Shown: piece after piece, positions 21,442 through 32,700 of the stretch
How positions within the stretch are numbered: the first letter of the stretch is position 1
How the letters are laid out: each line of letters opens with the position of its first letter
Assembly: GCA_020466095.1 (NCBI GenBank)
Contig: CM035808.1
Coordinates: 76,018,341 to 76,082,340, forward strand
Source of the DNA: Chlorops oryzae
Lineage: Eukaryota > Arthropoda > Insecta > Diptera > Chloropidae
Length of the DNA: 64,000 nt
Direction of reading: 5' to 3'
Program-made: the position numbers and the translations under genes
Notes under the pieces: generated by a model
What the model saw: the letters and a program-made list of their open reading frames with translations, nothing else
What the model was told of the DNA's origin: nothing
Database searches by the model: none

Positions 21442-22299
21442 ACTATCAAAGGAAAAGTGAGTGTGTTTATATCTAAGTAATTTTTTATAATTACAACTAC
21501 AAATTTTAATTGAAGTTTTTTCAATTACAAATTGTAACTGTAATTGAAAAAAGTTTGTAATTGGACTGCCCAGGTCTGTTTGATACACACTGTTATGACT
21601 TTTATAATTTTATTCCTGAGAAGAATAAACATCTTCGACTACGAAAGTCTTATAATTCCGATACATGAACACAACCACTGGATGCTTGCGGTTGTGGCCT
21701 GGCCTCCAGTCTACGTGCTGGACTCTCTACAGCCACATGACGCAGGGAAAATAGCAGAAACACTTTGATCAATTATACAGGGGGAAGCCAGGAAAAAACT
21801 TTCTCAGGAAAAAACTACGTATGCTAAGCCCACGATTCCACTGGTGTATCCTGAATGCAGTCAGCAGAAAAACATAAATGACTGTGGAATCTACTTGCTG
21901 CGTTTTGCAGAAAAATATCGAGATGTGGTGAAATGGAGAGGAGCATTTTTGCCCCGAGACGCATTTGTGGAAGACAATACAATCAGCAGGGACGTCCTCA
22001 ACAGTATAATAATCGAACATAATATGTCTCAGACCAACTGGGGAGAAACAGAAGAAGAAATGGAATATCTGCAGAACAAAATTCAAAAAATAAAAGCCAT
22101 CAACGTACCGGGAAAACGAATATCATTAAAACCAAACTTTAAAACAAAAATATACCTTGTATCTAATTCTCGTGAGGAGAATGTTCAAAATAAGCAATGG
22201 AAATGTATAAAGCCCCATTTAAGATTGCATTAGAGAAAGCAAATTACATTCAACGACAAGTTTAGAATTATATCACTTAATCGGGTTATAGATTCACAA

Positions 22300-22680
22300 C
22301 TAACAGAAAAAGGTCCGTAAATTCTTAACTTTCGCGTTGTCAAAATTTACAATTTCATTGAAACATGCCGGTGTCACAGTTGAGGGCCACCAAAGAAGAA
22401 TGTCATTATATTCACACACGTTTGTTTCGCATAAAATGGAAAATTGTCGACCCAAATCAAAGCCACCTGAGACACCTCCAGTGCACATGATAATTGCTCA
22501 TAAATTGTGACACACTGCAGTGACGCACTTCAAAAGGTTTGATTGAAACTCAATATTAGGATCAAAACGCTTCTTGTGCTTGCTGCCGCACACGCGATAT
22601 GATCGTTTGGTCAACAGCGGGCATTCGATTCCGGTGCCTTTAGCTAAGCATTTTCTCTTTGTGTAGTTTACTATAAAAGA
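22300..22680 (-). pseudogene. Unidentified Cys-rich protein fragment
   Basis: One minus-strand frame of about 120 codons, interrupted once by a TGA near 22498, reads KCLAKGTGIECPLL, YRVCGSKHKKRFDPN, LLKCVTAVCHNL, then MCTGGVSGGFDLGRQ and NDILLWWPSTVTPACF. Seven to eight Cys and a WW pair suggest a folded, possibly extracellular or virion protein. A TTTTATAG acceptor-like site lies just upstream near 22680. It converges on the Ulp1 gene. I do not recognise the family. Confidence 0.45.
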
Positions 22681-22689
22681 ATATGTTAA

Positions 22690-23540
22690 TTCTAAGTAAA
22701 GAGAGAGTTAAGAAATAAACATCGATGTGATCGGATGGATTCTTGCACGAATGTCTGAAAATTCCCGAATCACTAATAAAATTAATTAAAACATTTCAAA
22801 TAACCGTCGATTATCTAAAAGCTTATTATATGGCGATTCTTGCCAGTTCACGCAAATTTTTATAAATTTCGCAAATTTAAACCTAGTATATATCCAGTTT
22901 GAGCCAGATCACGATAATCCTGCGACTCAGGCTTTAAGAAAAAAAAATAATATGTGCAAAAGAATTTTTTTAAAGAATGTGTTCTTAATCAACTGACATA
23001 CAACTGACTTGTAAGATAACACTCAGTACCTATAGATTTCCAAAACTCTTACGAAAAATTTTTAAGACCATATAATAGTGTAAATAATATCATTAAAGTG
23101 GAAAATCCAGAAGACAAAGTAGAATTCACATTACTAACGTACTTTGAAAATGAATTATTCATAACAACAATACCGCCAACTCAAGAATACATACGGAAAT
23201 TAAGGCATAAGTATAAGCGGGAAAACACTTTAAAATAAAAAACAGTAATAAAAACGACATAAAATTCAGCTTTCACAATGACGTGGTGGAAAACCGCCCT
23301 TAATGCAATAACAATAGCTTTCACTGGCTTCGAAATTGGAAAGCATAGTGAAAACGGAGTGAAAATAATTGGGGTCACACCCACACCACGAATTGAAAAA
23401 AAAACAACTTTAAAACGACGACACTTCAAACACAGTGTGGGAAGCAAGTTTAGAACAACACACCACAATGATTGAGCATGGGGACAGCGTAAATTCACGA
23501 ATGCAAAAGGTATTGGCATCATCAACGTTCATCGATTAGC
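22690..23540. other. No firm gene; possible leader of the 412-like remnant
   Basis: A plus-strand frame at 23095-23235 (VENPEDKVEFTLLTYFENEL) and a 65-residue ORF at 23278-23475 lie where 412-type elements carry small ORFs before gag. Neither was matched to a family. Confidence 0.35.
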
Positions 23541-23789
23541 AACAATTTTCGCATCATCATCAGATCCTGAACCTTTAATCAACGATCATGACGTCAACAT
23601 CAAAATCCTCACCTCAATTAGGGTAAGTAAAATTTTTAAAACTATTACGGTAAAATTTTTCTATTTAAGTGATAATTAAGAAAAACTAAAAACCAAAACA
23701 TACACTTAGGATTAGCTAAACATTTTGTGAACTCAGAAAATTAATTATCTAGATTTAAAAAAAGAAAATACAGGTTCTTATTACAATTC

Positions 23790-25135
23790 AATTATGTCTG
23801 GTGGTGTCTTAATGTCGTGGATAGTGTTGACAAGGACAATAACTGATATTAGAAAAATATTAAATCAAGGCTATAAGTGCCTAAATATAACAAAACCCCC
23901 AACAAATGATACCCGCGTCAGGCATTTGAAAACATTGATTGATGAGCATAACAGATTAGTGGATTTTTTTTAATTCAACCAACTCCCAAACGAGCATAGG
24001 GTATTTATAGCAAAATTATTCACAAAACTAAAAGGAAGACTAGCCCAAATTCTAGTTGAATTTAATATAAAATAGTTACCAAAAGATACCCTTAACGAAT
24101 ATTTCCAACTTGATTTTTTTGAAACCAATTTTAGGAGATAAAAACCAATTTAACAGAGAGTCTAACAGACAACGAAATTGACACTGATGACAGTATCATT
24201 ACAGTATTGAACTATTCGTGAAGCATCATGACGCAAACTGTCACTGAGTTCTTAACAAATGCAGCTAAGCTTCTGCCTGAGCTTGACGGAAAATTCGAAA
24301 ATCTCCAGGTCTTCCTTGATGGTCTACAATTGATAGAGCTCAATAAAGACAATCTTAAAACCAAAGCACTTACATTAATTAAAACTTAATTGAAAGAAAA
24401 AGCTAGAAACTGAATAATTTCTGAGAACACCATCGGTAGTATCGTCTCTAAATTAAAATCTTCAGTAAAAAGCGAATCCACAGAAGCCCTAACTGCCAAA
24501 CTAATGAATGTAAAACATAACAAACATTCAATCCTTATTAAAAAAGAAATAGAGGAAATTACAGATCTTCTACAAACAGCATATATTTTTGAGGGCATCC
24601 CATCAGAAGTAGCGCAAAAGTATGCTCCACAAAGCGCGGTGAAATCTTTAATTAAAAACAAAAATATTTAAAAAACCAAAATCGTTATGCAGGCAGGTCA
24701 ATTTAGCACAGTAGGTGACGCTATTACAAAATTCACCAGTGCTTCAAATGAAAACGGGAACACAGCCAATGTGTAAGTGATGCATAGATCAAACCGTGGC
24801 TCTTTCAACAGAAATAATAGTAAAACTAACAATTAAACCAGATTTTACAGAAATTCTAATAATTATCAAAATAACTATAGAAACTTTAACACCCGCGGTA
24901 ATAAAAATAGTCGTGGAGGTAGACGTTATTTTTTAAATAAACAATCAAAGCACCAAAATTATCCACGTAGCAATTTCAATAACAATAATAACCACTTCAA
25001 CTACAATCTCAACAACAATAATCCGCAATATAACGTGAGAGCATGCGAAAGGGATGAACAGGAACAGGGAAACTTGCAATTGCTCCTGAACAACAATTCA
25101 GGGGATCAGCAACAACAGCTACAACAGCAATACTA
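23790..25135 (+). pseudogene. 412/mdg1-like Gag, decayed
   Basis: Plus-strand frames read LNQGYKCLNITKPP, VRHLKTLIDEHNRLVDFF, then TEFLTNAAKLLPELDGKFEN (about 24240-24300). The last matches the Gag of the young element at 49185-56920 (EFLNSASKLIPDFDGKPENL). The tail is Asn/Arg/Gly-rich without CCHC knuckles, as in that copy. Several stops and frameshifts make it a dead copy. Confidence 0.8.
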
Positions 25136-25183
25136 AATGAAAAAAACATTTACACAATCAATTTATATTTAAGCAGTTATGTA

Positions 25184-25960
25184 TTGTTCAATACCAACTT
25201 CACTAATTCAGCAATAACACTTTTAATAGATACAGAAGCAGATATCTCAATTTTAAAACAAAATAGGTTACTAGATAAAGCTATTTCTTCAGAACGCACT
25301 TGTAAACTGAAAGGTTTAGGTGAAGGCTCACTTGATTCAATAGGTACTATCACTGGAAGATTGTGTAAGCAAAATAATTATTTCAAACACACTTTCCAGG
25401 TAGTAAAAACCGATGTTTCAATTCTGTGCGATGGAAGTTTAAGATTAGAGTTCATAACCAAGAATAACTGCATTTGAGATTATTCCGAAAACAATGGTTA
25501 TTTAAAAATCAGGAAGGAATTACCACCATCCCAATGGAACCATCTATTTCTAAAACGTCCATTTCATTGCCAGCTAGAGCAGAAGTTTTTCGAATGCTAG
25601 ACAAAACAACTTTAGAAGAAGATTTATTTGTACCAATCACAGGAATTATTACAAATTTTCAAAAGTTTAAAGAGATCCCCAGACTTAAACTTTCATTTTA
25701 AAAATTAATTTTGTCAAAGAGGTAGAAACAGGAATCTTTGTAGCTAACTCCGTACTTTTCAAATCACATCCCTATAAAAGAATAATAAATACTACAAATA
25801 ATAATGTAATTTTGAAAAATAAAACAATTACTACTGAAAAACTAGATGACTATGAAGTAATAGGCTTACAACAATCACATAACGCCGAACAGGATAAAGA
25901 AAAGAAAAATAAAGTTTTGAATAAACTAACTAAAAACTCTCCAAAACTCGTTAAACCAGA
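25184..25960 (+). pseudogene. 412/mdg1-like Pol start: protease and linker, decayed
   Basis: The frame at 25184 reads ITLLIDTEADISILKQNRLL, aligning with LLDTGSDISLIKQN of the intact copy; the active-site D-T-G has become D-T-E. Later pieces (VPITGIITN, FVKEVETGIFVANS) match the stretch before reverse transcriptase. It stops near 25960, where BEL-2 sequence appears to begin. Confidence 0.75.
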
Positions 25961-26302
25961 TGTCCGTTTTTCACCGCAGCCGCTATGGAGACGAGCCCTT
26001 ATTCAAAACTACTAAACGAAACTTTGCTCTCGCTCTGGTTCATTAGATCGAACTCCAGCGACGCCGACGCGCTCTATTATGGTCTTCTACGCTAACACGC
26101 GCTTCGCCGCTCCGCACCGTTGAATATATATTCATATACTTAATAAAACTAATATTGAATTTTTAAAAGCAAAAATTGCGTCGCGCAATCAACCTACAAA
26201 AACGCCGCAGAAACCACCACATCGGCCGGAAATCAATTACGAATCCACGCATCGCTCTGGAGAACAACAGGTACGTCCCCCTCTTACTCTCCCCCACTTC
26301 AA

Positions 26303-26325
26303 CATTTGGCGATCCCGTGACAGGA
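26303..26325 (+). promoter_or_regulatory. Primer-binding-site-like sequence of BEL-2
   Basis: TTTGGCGATCCCGTGACAGG at the end of an LTR-like region resembles tRNA-Arg-type sites (TGGCGACCGTGACAGGA) with a small indel. A related site precedes BEL-3 at 40474. Confidence 0.5.
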
Positions 26326-27558
26326 GCCTGGAATCGGCTCCGGTGGACCAATCCTAGTAGGAAATGAGAAAGTGCGCCACGTGCATCACGCCTCTGACCT
26401 TCAGTCGCCCTGGTGCAGTTTCAAGGGCACCGACTAGCGGTCACAGCACGTGTACGGTAGCACGCAATATTAGCGTGGACAAATCTTGCCCCGCAGCTTC
26501 GGTACTTCACAGTGGTAGCGTACCCGTTTGCCTGTCAGTGTAAACGGTGGTTTTTTTGGGCAAGGCACAATAGTGTGACTACAACAGCAACATAGTAGTC
26601 AGGCGACTTGCTGTCTAGTTGTCGTTTTCTCGTTCCCTGTAGTTGAGAACGAAGAGCGAGAGTCGCCCGGTGAGCGAATTGGTTTTTTCCTTTTTTTCGG
26701 CTCTCTAAAGTGCTTTGCGAAAAGGTTTTATTGCCTTACTCGCTCTTTCTGCGTGAGAGTTTCGGTGTGATTACGCACAAAGAACTCCGAGCAATTGTCC
26801 ATAGCAAGCGCCCGTGCATGGGAACTGATACACCTACATATATATATATACATATATACATATGTGCATCGTGATAATCACCCCGTCCTATTTATTGCGT
26901 AGGTTAGCTTCGCCACAGTGTGTCGAAAGTTGCGACCAATCTCTTGGGCAGTAGCGATCGAACATATATCGATCAAGCGTGTACGCTCGAAACAGGAGCA
27001 AAAGAGTTTCTAAGAATGTTGTTTGTTAGCGCCGCTGTTTGAGGGTCGGTAACGTATCCGTGCATACAACAGCACAAAGGTATATGCGCCGCTATTGGTG
27101 CGCTGCTATCAATGCGTACAGAAGTCGGTCACGCTGGGAGTTTTAAATTCTTATGAAAAGTTTTGTTTTCCGAACAAATAAACTATTTCAATTTGAATAT
27201 TGTTGAATTTATTTAATCGATTTGTTTCTCCTTAATTGAATTTGGGGTTGCTGGAAATTTGTGGAGTGTTGCGAAGGTGAAGGTAAACAAATTTGAGGTA
27301 CGCTACGGTCGGCATTGGTCGCATAAACGCACTGCGGTTGTCATTTCTATAACTTGTATTGTACTACTGAAGTGAACATTCCTTTTCTGCTGAGGTTTTT
27401 ATTTCTTTTAAACATCCAGGCATCCAGCTCACATCAAAAGCCGGCGGTAATTTAAGTTTACACTAATTTTTTACGGCGAATTTGATCGAGCTTGCATTCA
27501 ATTCCTTGGACAGTTATATCGTCAGAATGGGGTTTCGTGATCTATATCCGTAAACAAT
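26326..27558 (+). other. BEL-2 leader
   Basis: Non-coding. The stretch near 27225-27340 (TTGGGGTTGCTGG, TACGCTACGGTCGGCATTGG) is repeated in the BEL-3 leader near 42010-42110, so the two elements are related. Confidence 0.6.
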
Positions 27559-27960
27559 ATGGATCCCTTACAGCATTTTAACTCCGCGGTAGCTCAGCTC
27601 AAGAACATGTGTAATGTAGCCATGAACAGCGATCCGATGAATCAAAGCGAGCAATTGTTAAGCCAAGTGTCGAATATAGAGTTCTTGAGGTAGAGAGTAG
27701 AGTGTAGTGTGTAGAGACTCTACGTTTGTTGTATACACTGTAGACCGTTTCTACAATTGCACAGCTCTACGTAGAGCTGCCGTAGACATATTTAGAGTAG
27801 AGCTCTACTATGTGCTCTACAGCCAGTATACACTTCAGAAGAGTTTTTCTCTACTATAGAACCGTGTAGTAGAGCATAATCGTATAGCTCGGCTATAAAT
27901 TTCGAGATTTTCAAAAATTTCAAAAATTAAAAGAAAATTTTTCAAATTCATTCCGTTAAA

Positions 27961-28062
27961 ATGAGTCGTCGCCAAAAGCAAGTTTCTGCTGCCCTTGTTC
28001 TTTTGACTCAAGAAAAACAAGGAACTAAAAGAAAATGTTGGGAGCGTGACTCGATCGCTTAA
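27961..28062 (+). pseudogene. Harbinger-type transposase N-terminal fragment
   Basis: Thirty-three codons (MSRRQKQVSAALVLLTQEKQ, then KRKCWERDS) before a stop. The basic start and Lys/Arg-Trp element are compatible with a Harbinger transposase start. The call rests mainly on the element ends. Confidence 0.4.
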
Positions 28063-28104
28063 GCTTTGGCTGAAAAAAAGTTGATACATCGCTATAAATA
28101 TGGT

Positions 28105-28136
28105 CATTTTTATTTTATTTTATTTTATTTTATTTT
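28105..28136. repeat. (TTTTA)n microsatellite
   Basis: About six pentamers in the left half of the Harbinger-like element. Confidence 0.85.
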
Positions 28137-28496
28137 GACCATGACCACAATTCGCGAAATTCGCAAATATTTCATTTTCACTATTTTGAATTGAGTATTT
28201 CGCAGCTAGACAAAATGTCCTCTAACGGTTAAAATTTGATCAAGACCACCATCCGCGAAATTCGCAAAAATTAGATTTTTACTATTTTGAATTAAGTCTT
28301 TTACAGCTAGATATAATACCCTCCAACGGTTAAAACTTGACCATGACCATCATTTGTGAAATTTGCAAAAATTGATTTTCACTTTTTCACTCACTAATAA
28401 TAATTTCGAGATTGAAAAGCTGAATCGAGGAACAGATAAGGTATAGTTAGATATCCAAGCAAGAACAATGAAAACAATAGGAATTTTTATTAGGGT

Positions 28497-28883
28497 TGTT
28501 TAGGTCAAGGGATAACAGTCAACTGTTATCGAACCAGGGAGAGAAATTAAGAGAAGAAGAAAGAGAAAGGTCCAGGGAGTTTAGACAGAGAAAGCTTGTA
28601 CAACTCACTTTCCAATAAGCTATTAGTTTAAGCTAGTCATAAGTTAACTACACTGCAAATGCAGCTCCTCAGTTTGTCTCCAACATTCAAAGCAAAAGGT
28701 AATAAAGCGCTCCTACGACAATACTTCATTGGCTTGTTTTCTTATTCTGGTTTTCTCTTCTCGGTTACTCTGAGTTGTTGTTTCACAACAATTCTAAGTA
28801 AAATTCTATTTACAGTCCACTTCTCCAAGCATCCAGCCATAAGAAGCACCCGTTTTCACCGAAGAATTGTCCAAGGAAAAACA
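28497..28883 (+). repeat. BEL-1 5' LTR
   Basis: 387 bp; matches 36219-36605 with about six differences, e.g. GAAGAAGAAAG against GAAAAAGAAAG. Confidence 0.96.
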
Positions 28884-28884
28884 T

Positions 28885-28904
28885 TGGTCCTTCGAGCCGG
28901 ATTT
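28885..28904 (+). promoter_or_regulatory. BEL-1 primer-binding site for tRNA-Tyr
   Basis: TGGTCCTTCGAGCCGGATTT lies one base after the LTR and is complementary to the 3' 20 bases of fly tRNA-Tyr(GUA) including CCA, as I recall that tRNA. It would prime minus-strand DNA synthesis. Confidence 0.8.
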
Positions 28905-29749
28905 CTTATTCTAAACAGCGATCCAGCGCTTTATTCGCAACTGAGCAACTTCACATATTTAAGGGCAAGTACGTTTGCATATCTATATGTAGAAAGTGCA
29001 TTCTCCGTAAAAATAAAAGTGTTTTGAGTGTTATAAATTATATGTTCCTCTGTTTGAATATTGAATTGCGAATATAGTTCCGATATATAAAGCAAAATAT
29101 AAGTTCCGTTTCGGGCTCTCGTGATATAAAACGAACATATATAGGTTCCGTTCATATTAAACTCGGTTTTCTATTTCGCGCCAACGACTGTTCATACGGT
29201 ACACATAGACACACGGACAGGCTCTAGTCTATACATATAGATTCCACCAAAGTGTTCTCGGCTTCCTTTGTTCTCGGGTGTCGGTTAACGCCAAAGGTGA
29301 AGTACATAGTCATTTACATAGGTACTTGCATAAGAGCATAGATAGTCGTTGACTCTGAATATATAGGCGTATACAGCAGCAGCTTCCGTTCTCTTTGTTT
29401 TCGATCTCCTTTTGATCGATTCTTCTTCGTTGAAGCAGGTGAAGCATTTAAGACTGCATTCGAGCAGCTTATTTGTCGATTTTCTAAAAACAAATTTTAA
29501 ACGCTGTGTGACGAGTTCTTATTTTTTTTTTTTTTTTGTTGTTGTTTTTTGTAGTCGTTCCGAGTTCCGCGTGCCGGTCTTAATTTGAACAGGCAACGCA
29601 AGGAAAATAATAATAACAACAACAATCCAAGCCTTTCGAAAGCATTGGCTTGCGAAGAAATTTAATTTACAGTGCCGCACAAAAATTTAAGCGCACATAT
29701 TCAACTAAATTAATTTGAAATATTTTCACATAAAGTCAAACATTCAATC

Positions 29750-32700
29750 ATGTCGGTTTCCGATGCGTTTATCCGCGCGACGGACAACTTGATTGAATTC
29801 GAAGCCAATTTTAATCAAATTGAAGTCGCTCGTCATTCGGTAGCATCGCTCGAAATCCATCGCGACGAAATTCAAGTTTTGTGGAGAGTCGTGAAAGCCA
29901 AGTATGAAGGATATCTCCAAGCGCTAGATGATGATGAGGACAATGAGTTAGAGGGAGCTGCTAAAGAACAGGAGAAGAATGACATTTCGATTGTCAAAAA
30001 TAGGCATCGAACCGCGTACACCGCTTATGTTCGTTGTCTGACGGTTATAAAAGAAATGTCGGGTTCTCTTGAACGCAGTAGTCAATCGAAAGCCGGCTCG
30101 CTCCCTCGTTTAGAAATTCATAATACGGGCGTGAGATTGCCCCCGTGTGATCTGGATGATTTCTCCGGTGACTACACAGATTGGCCGTCCTTCCGGGATC
30201 TTTTTGAAGCGATTTACATTCAGAACCCGCGCTTGAGTCAGGTGGAAAAACTATTTCATCTAAATCAAAAAACGAAAGGAGAAGCGAGGGATATTGTAAA
30301 GAACGCTCCGTTGACAAATGACGGTTTCGCGAGCGCGTGGCGAGATTTAACAGATCGGTTTAAGAATAAGAGAATCCTAGTCAATTCTCAATATCGTATC
30401 TTCTTTAGCATTGAAAATGTTAAATCAGAATCAGGAAGTGCCTTAAAAAAAATGCAATGCACTATTAATGGGTGTTTGTCCGCATTTAAGCTACACGGTA
30501 TTGATGTTAGTTCATGGGATTCTATGCTTGTGTATTTCTGTTCCACACGGTTACCGCATACCACACTGGCGTTGTGGGAACAATCCTTGACGAGCAAGGA
30601 TACGCTTCCAACCTGGAAACAGTTTGATTCGTTTTTGACTAGTCGTTATCAGACCTTAGAAACGCTTAGTGATATTAGGGCGACAAACCAAAAGCCATCC
30701 GACGCTGCTACTTCTCGGAATATCAGATCACATTCGGCGAATGTTTCTGGCCCCCTGTGTAAACTTTGTCCAAAAGAAAAGCATACGATTAGGGTGTGTC
30801 CACAATTTTTGAAGATGAGTGTTGAAAATCGTTTTTCGTGTATTCGCAAACATGGCTTATGCATTAATTGTTTCGCGCGGTCCCATGCAGTGAAGGATTG
30901 TAAGATCAATCATAACTGTTTTAAGTGTCACAAACGGCATAACACGTTGCTCCATCGCGAAACCACCGAGGCAAAACCTCAATCAAATGAGTCCAACCAG
31001 AATTCGTCCAATAGTGGTTCTAGTCAACAAAAGGCTCATTCAACGCTATTGGTGCCCGCGCCGGACAGTGAAACCTCGATAATTCAAACGTGTTTTACGG
31101 CTGGTACTAAAAGCGTTTTATTGGGCACAGCTATGATCAAACTCCAAAATAAAGGCAGGGAATATTACGCGAGAGCTCTTTTGGACTCAGGGTCAGAAGG
31201 GACTTTCATCTCAAAAAAAATTCTAAGCAGGTTGCAGTTACCATCATACTCAGTTAGTGCAAACATTACAGGAGTTGGTGCGGCGGTAAATGCTAAGGCG
31301 ATCAAAGCCTGTCGAATCCAAATAACTTCCGCATTCTGTCAAGACGTTAGCATAGAAACCACAGCATTCGTATTACCGAAGATTACTGGCGATCTCCCAT
31401 CATGTTCGATTGATCCTTCATATTTTTCATGCCTTCCAAACATTCCTTTAGCAGACAAACATTTTGCGAAAAAATCCTCTGTTGATGTCTTGATAGGTGC
31501 AGATATTCTTCCAACGGTGATGCGAGACGGTATTAAACGAAATATTTGCGGATCGTTGATTGCTCAAGAAACCGTTTTCGGTTGGATATTAACTGGCCCA
31601 ATTAAGCAATCGAGTCCAATTGCGTTATCTGTCCATGTTTGTACATGTGATAATGTTTCGATAGAGCGGGCCATTACGCGTTTTTGGGAGGTGGAGAATC
31701 TGCCGCAGCAGAGACTTGACTCAGCGGAAGATCAGTATTGCGAGGAGCTATTCAAAAGGACCACTAAAAGGAACGAAGAGGGTAGATATATAGTTGAGTT
31801 GCCGTTCAAAGAGAGTTTTCCGAAAGAAATTCAATTAGGCGCGTCGCGTAAAATCGCGTTAGCACAATTTCTTCGCAATGAAGCGCGTTTAAATAAGAAC
31901 TTGCAATTTAAAACGGAATACGACAATGTCGTGCGCGAATATTTAGAGCTCGGGCATATGGAAGAAGTTCGACAGATTCCTAGGGAGTCCATAAATTCCA
32001 CGTTTTATTTACCGCATCACGCGGTTATTAAAGCAGAAAGTACTACGACGAGAGTCCGAGTTGTGTTCAATGCATCGAGCCCGTCCGATAATTCAGTGAG
32101 TCTGAATGACGTTCTATATACTGGTCCCGTGTTGCAAGCTGATTTGACGCTTCTCATTCTTAAATGGCGTTTTCTCCGGTACGTGTTTAATGCCGATATA
32201 CAAAAAATGTACAGGCAGATCCTGGTTACTTCCAATCATTCTCCATTTCAAAGAATTCTGTTTCGTCAGAACCCAGGAGAAGAAGTGTCCGATTTTGAGC
32301 TAAAAACGGTAACGTTTGGCGTCAACTGCGCTCCATATCTAGCTATTCGAACGCTTCGGCAATTAGCGGACGATGTTGAAACATCCCTCCCTCTGGCTAG
32401 TGCGCTTTTAAAAGAATCAATGTACATGGATGACGTACTAGCAGGCGGTCATACCATAGACTCCACTATTGCTGCGCGACTCGAATTAACGGCGGCATTA
32501 GAATCGGCCGGATTTCCGTTACGCAAATGGGCGTCGAACTCAAGGGAAATTTTAAAAGATATTCCTAAAAGACATCTTATCAGTGAAGAATTCCTTACGA
32601 TTGATGAAGACAGTGTCGCTAAAACCCTTGGTATCCGATGGAATGCCAGACTTGATGAATTTTATTTTAATCCCAAGCCCTTACCAGAAACTGCCCAATA

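Larger units (their letters stand above)
16904..21578. mobile_element. Palindromic (foldback-like) hAT element
   Basis: Both ends start CAGACCTGGGCA followed by CTCC or GTCC then AATTACAA, and an exact 8-bp duplication TTTGATAC flanks them (16896-16903 and 21579-21586). Next to the left end lies a dense array of AATTACAATTAC/GTAATTG motifs (16920-17180), with a shorter set at 21480-21570. Most of the interior is one large inverted repeat: 17236-17640 pairs with about 19354-19775, and 18373-18690 with 19035-19353, around a roughly 345-bp spacer. A tandem insertion (17641-18372) interrupts the left arm and a mariner (19888-21170) the right. No full transposase is visible, so it is non-autonomous in its present form. 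Confidence 0.85.
16747..22233 (+). pseudogene. Ulp1/SENP-type cysteine protease (C48) split by a hAT-like insertion
   Basis: The N-terminal part (16747-16903) reads ITKDILRLEGTDAKNLLND then HVFDT, matching the start of an Ulp1 catalytic domain. The rest resumes after the insertion at 21579: FDTHCYDFYNF, IPIHEHNHWMLAVV (catalytic His, about 21675), YVLDSL (catalytic Asp, about 21715) and NINDCGIYLLRF (catalytic Cys, about 21885). The FDT reading continues across the 8-bp duplication, so the two halves were one gene. A frameshift near 21600-21620 and a TGA at 21766-21768 also break it. Such proteases cleave SUMO-like linkages and are often carried by DNA transposons. The upstream GPY/F remnant would fit a Ginger-type element or an unrelated neighbour. 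Confidence 0.82.

Noticed and set aside
23278..23475. 65-residue ORF as a real gene
   Set aside because: No domain and no good neighbour evidence; mentioned only as a possible counterpart of the small ORFs of 412-type elements.
28659..29027. 122-residue ORF in the BEL-1 5' LTR and its copy at 36375-36620
   Set aside because: It spans the LTR and primer site and is truncated in the other LTR; non-coding repeat sequence explains it.
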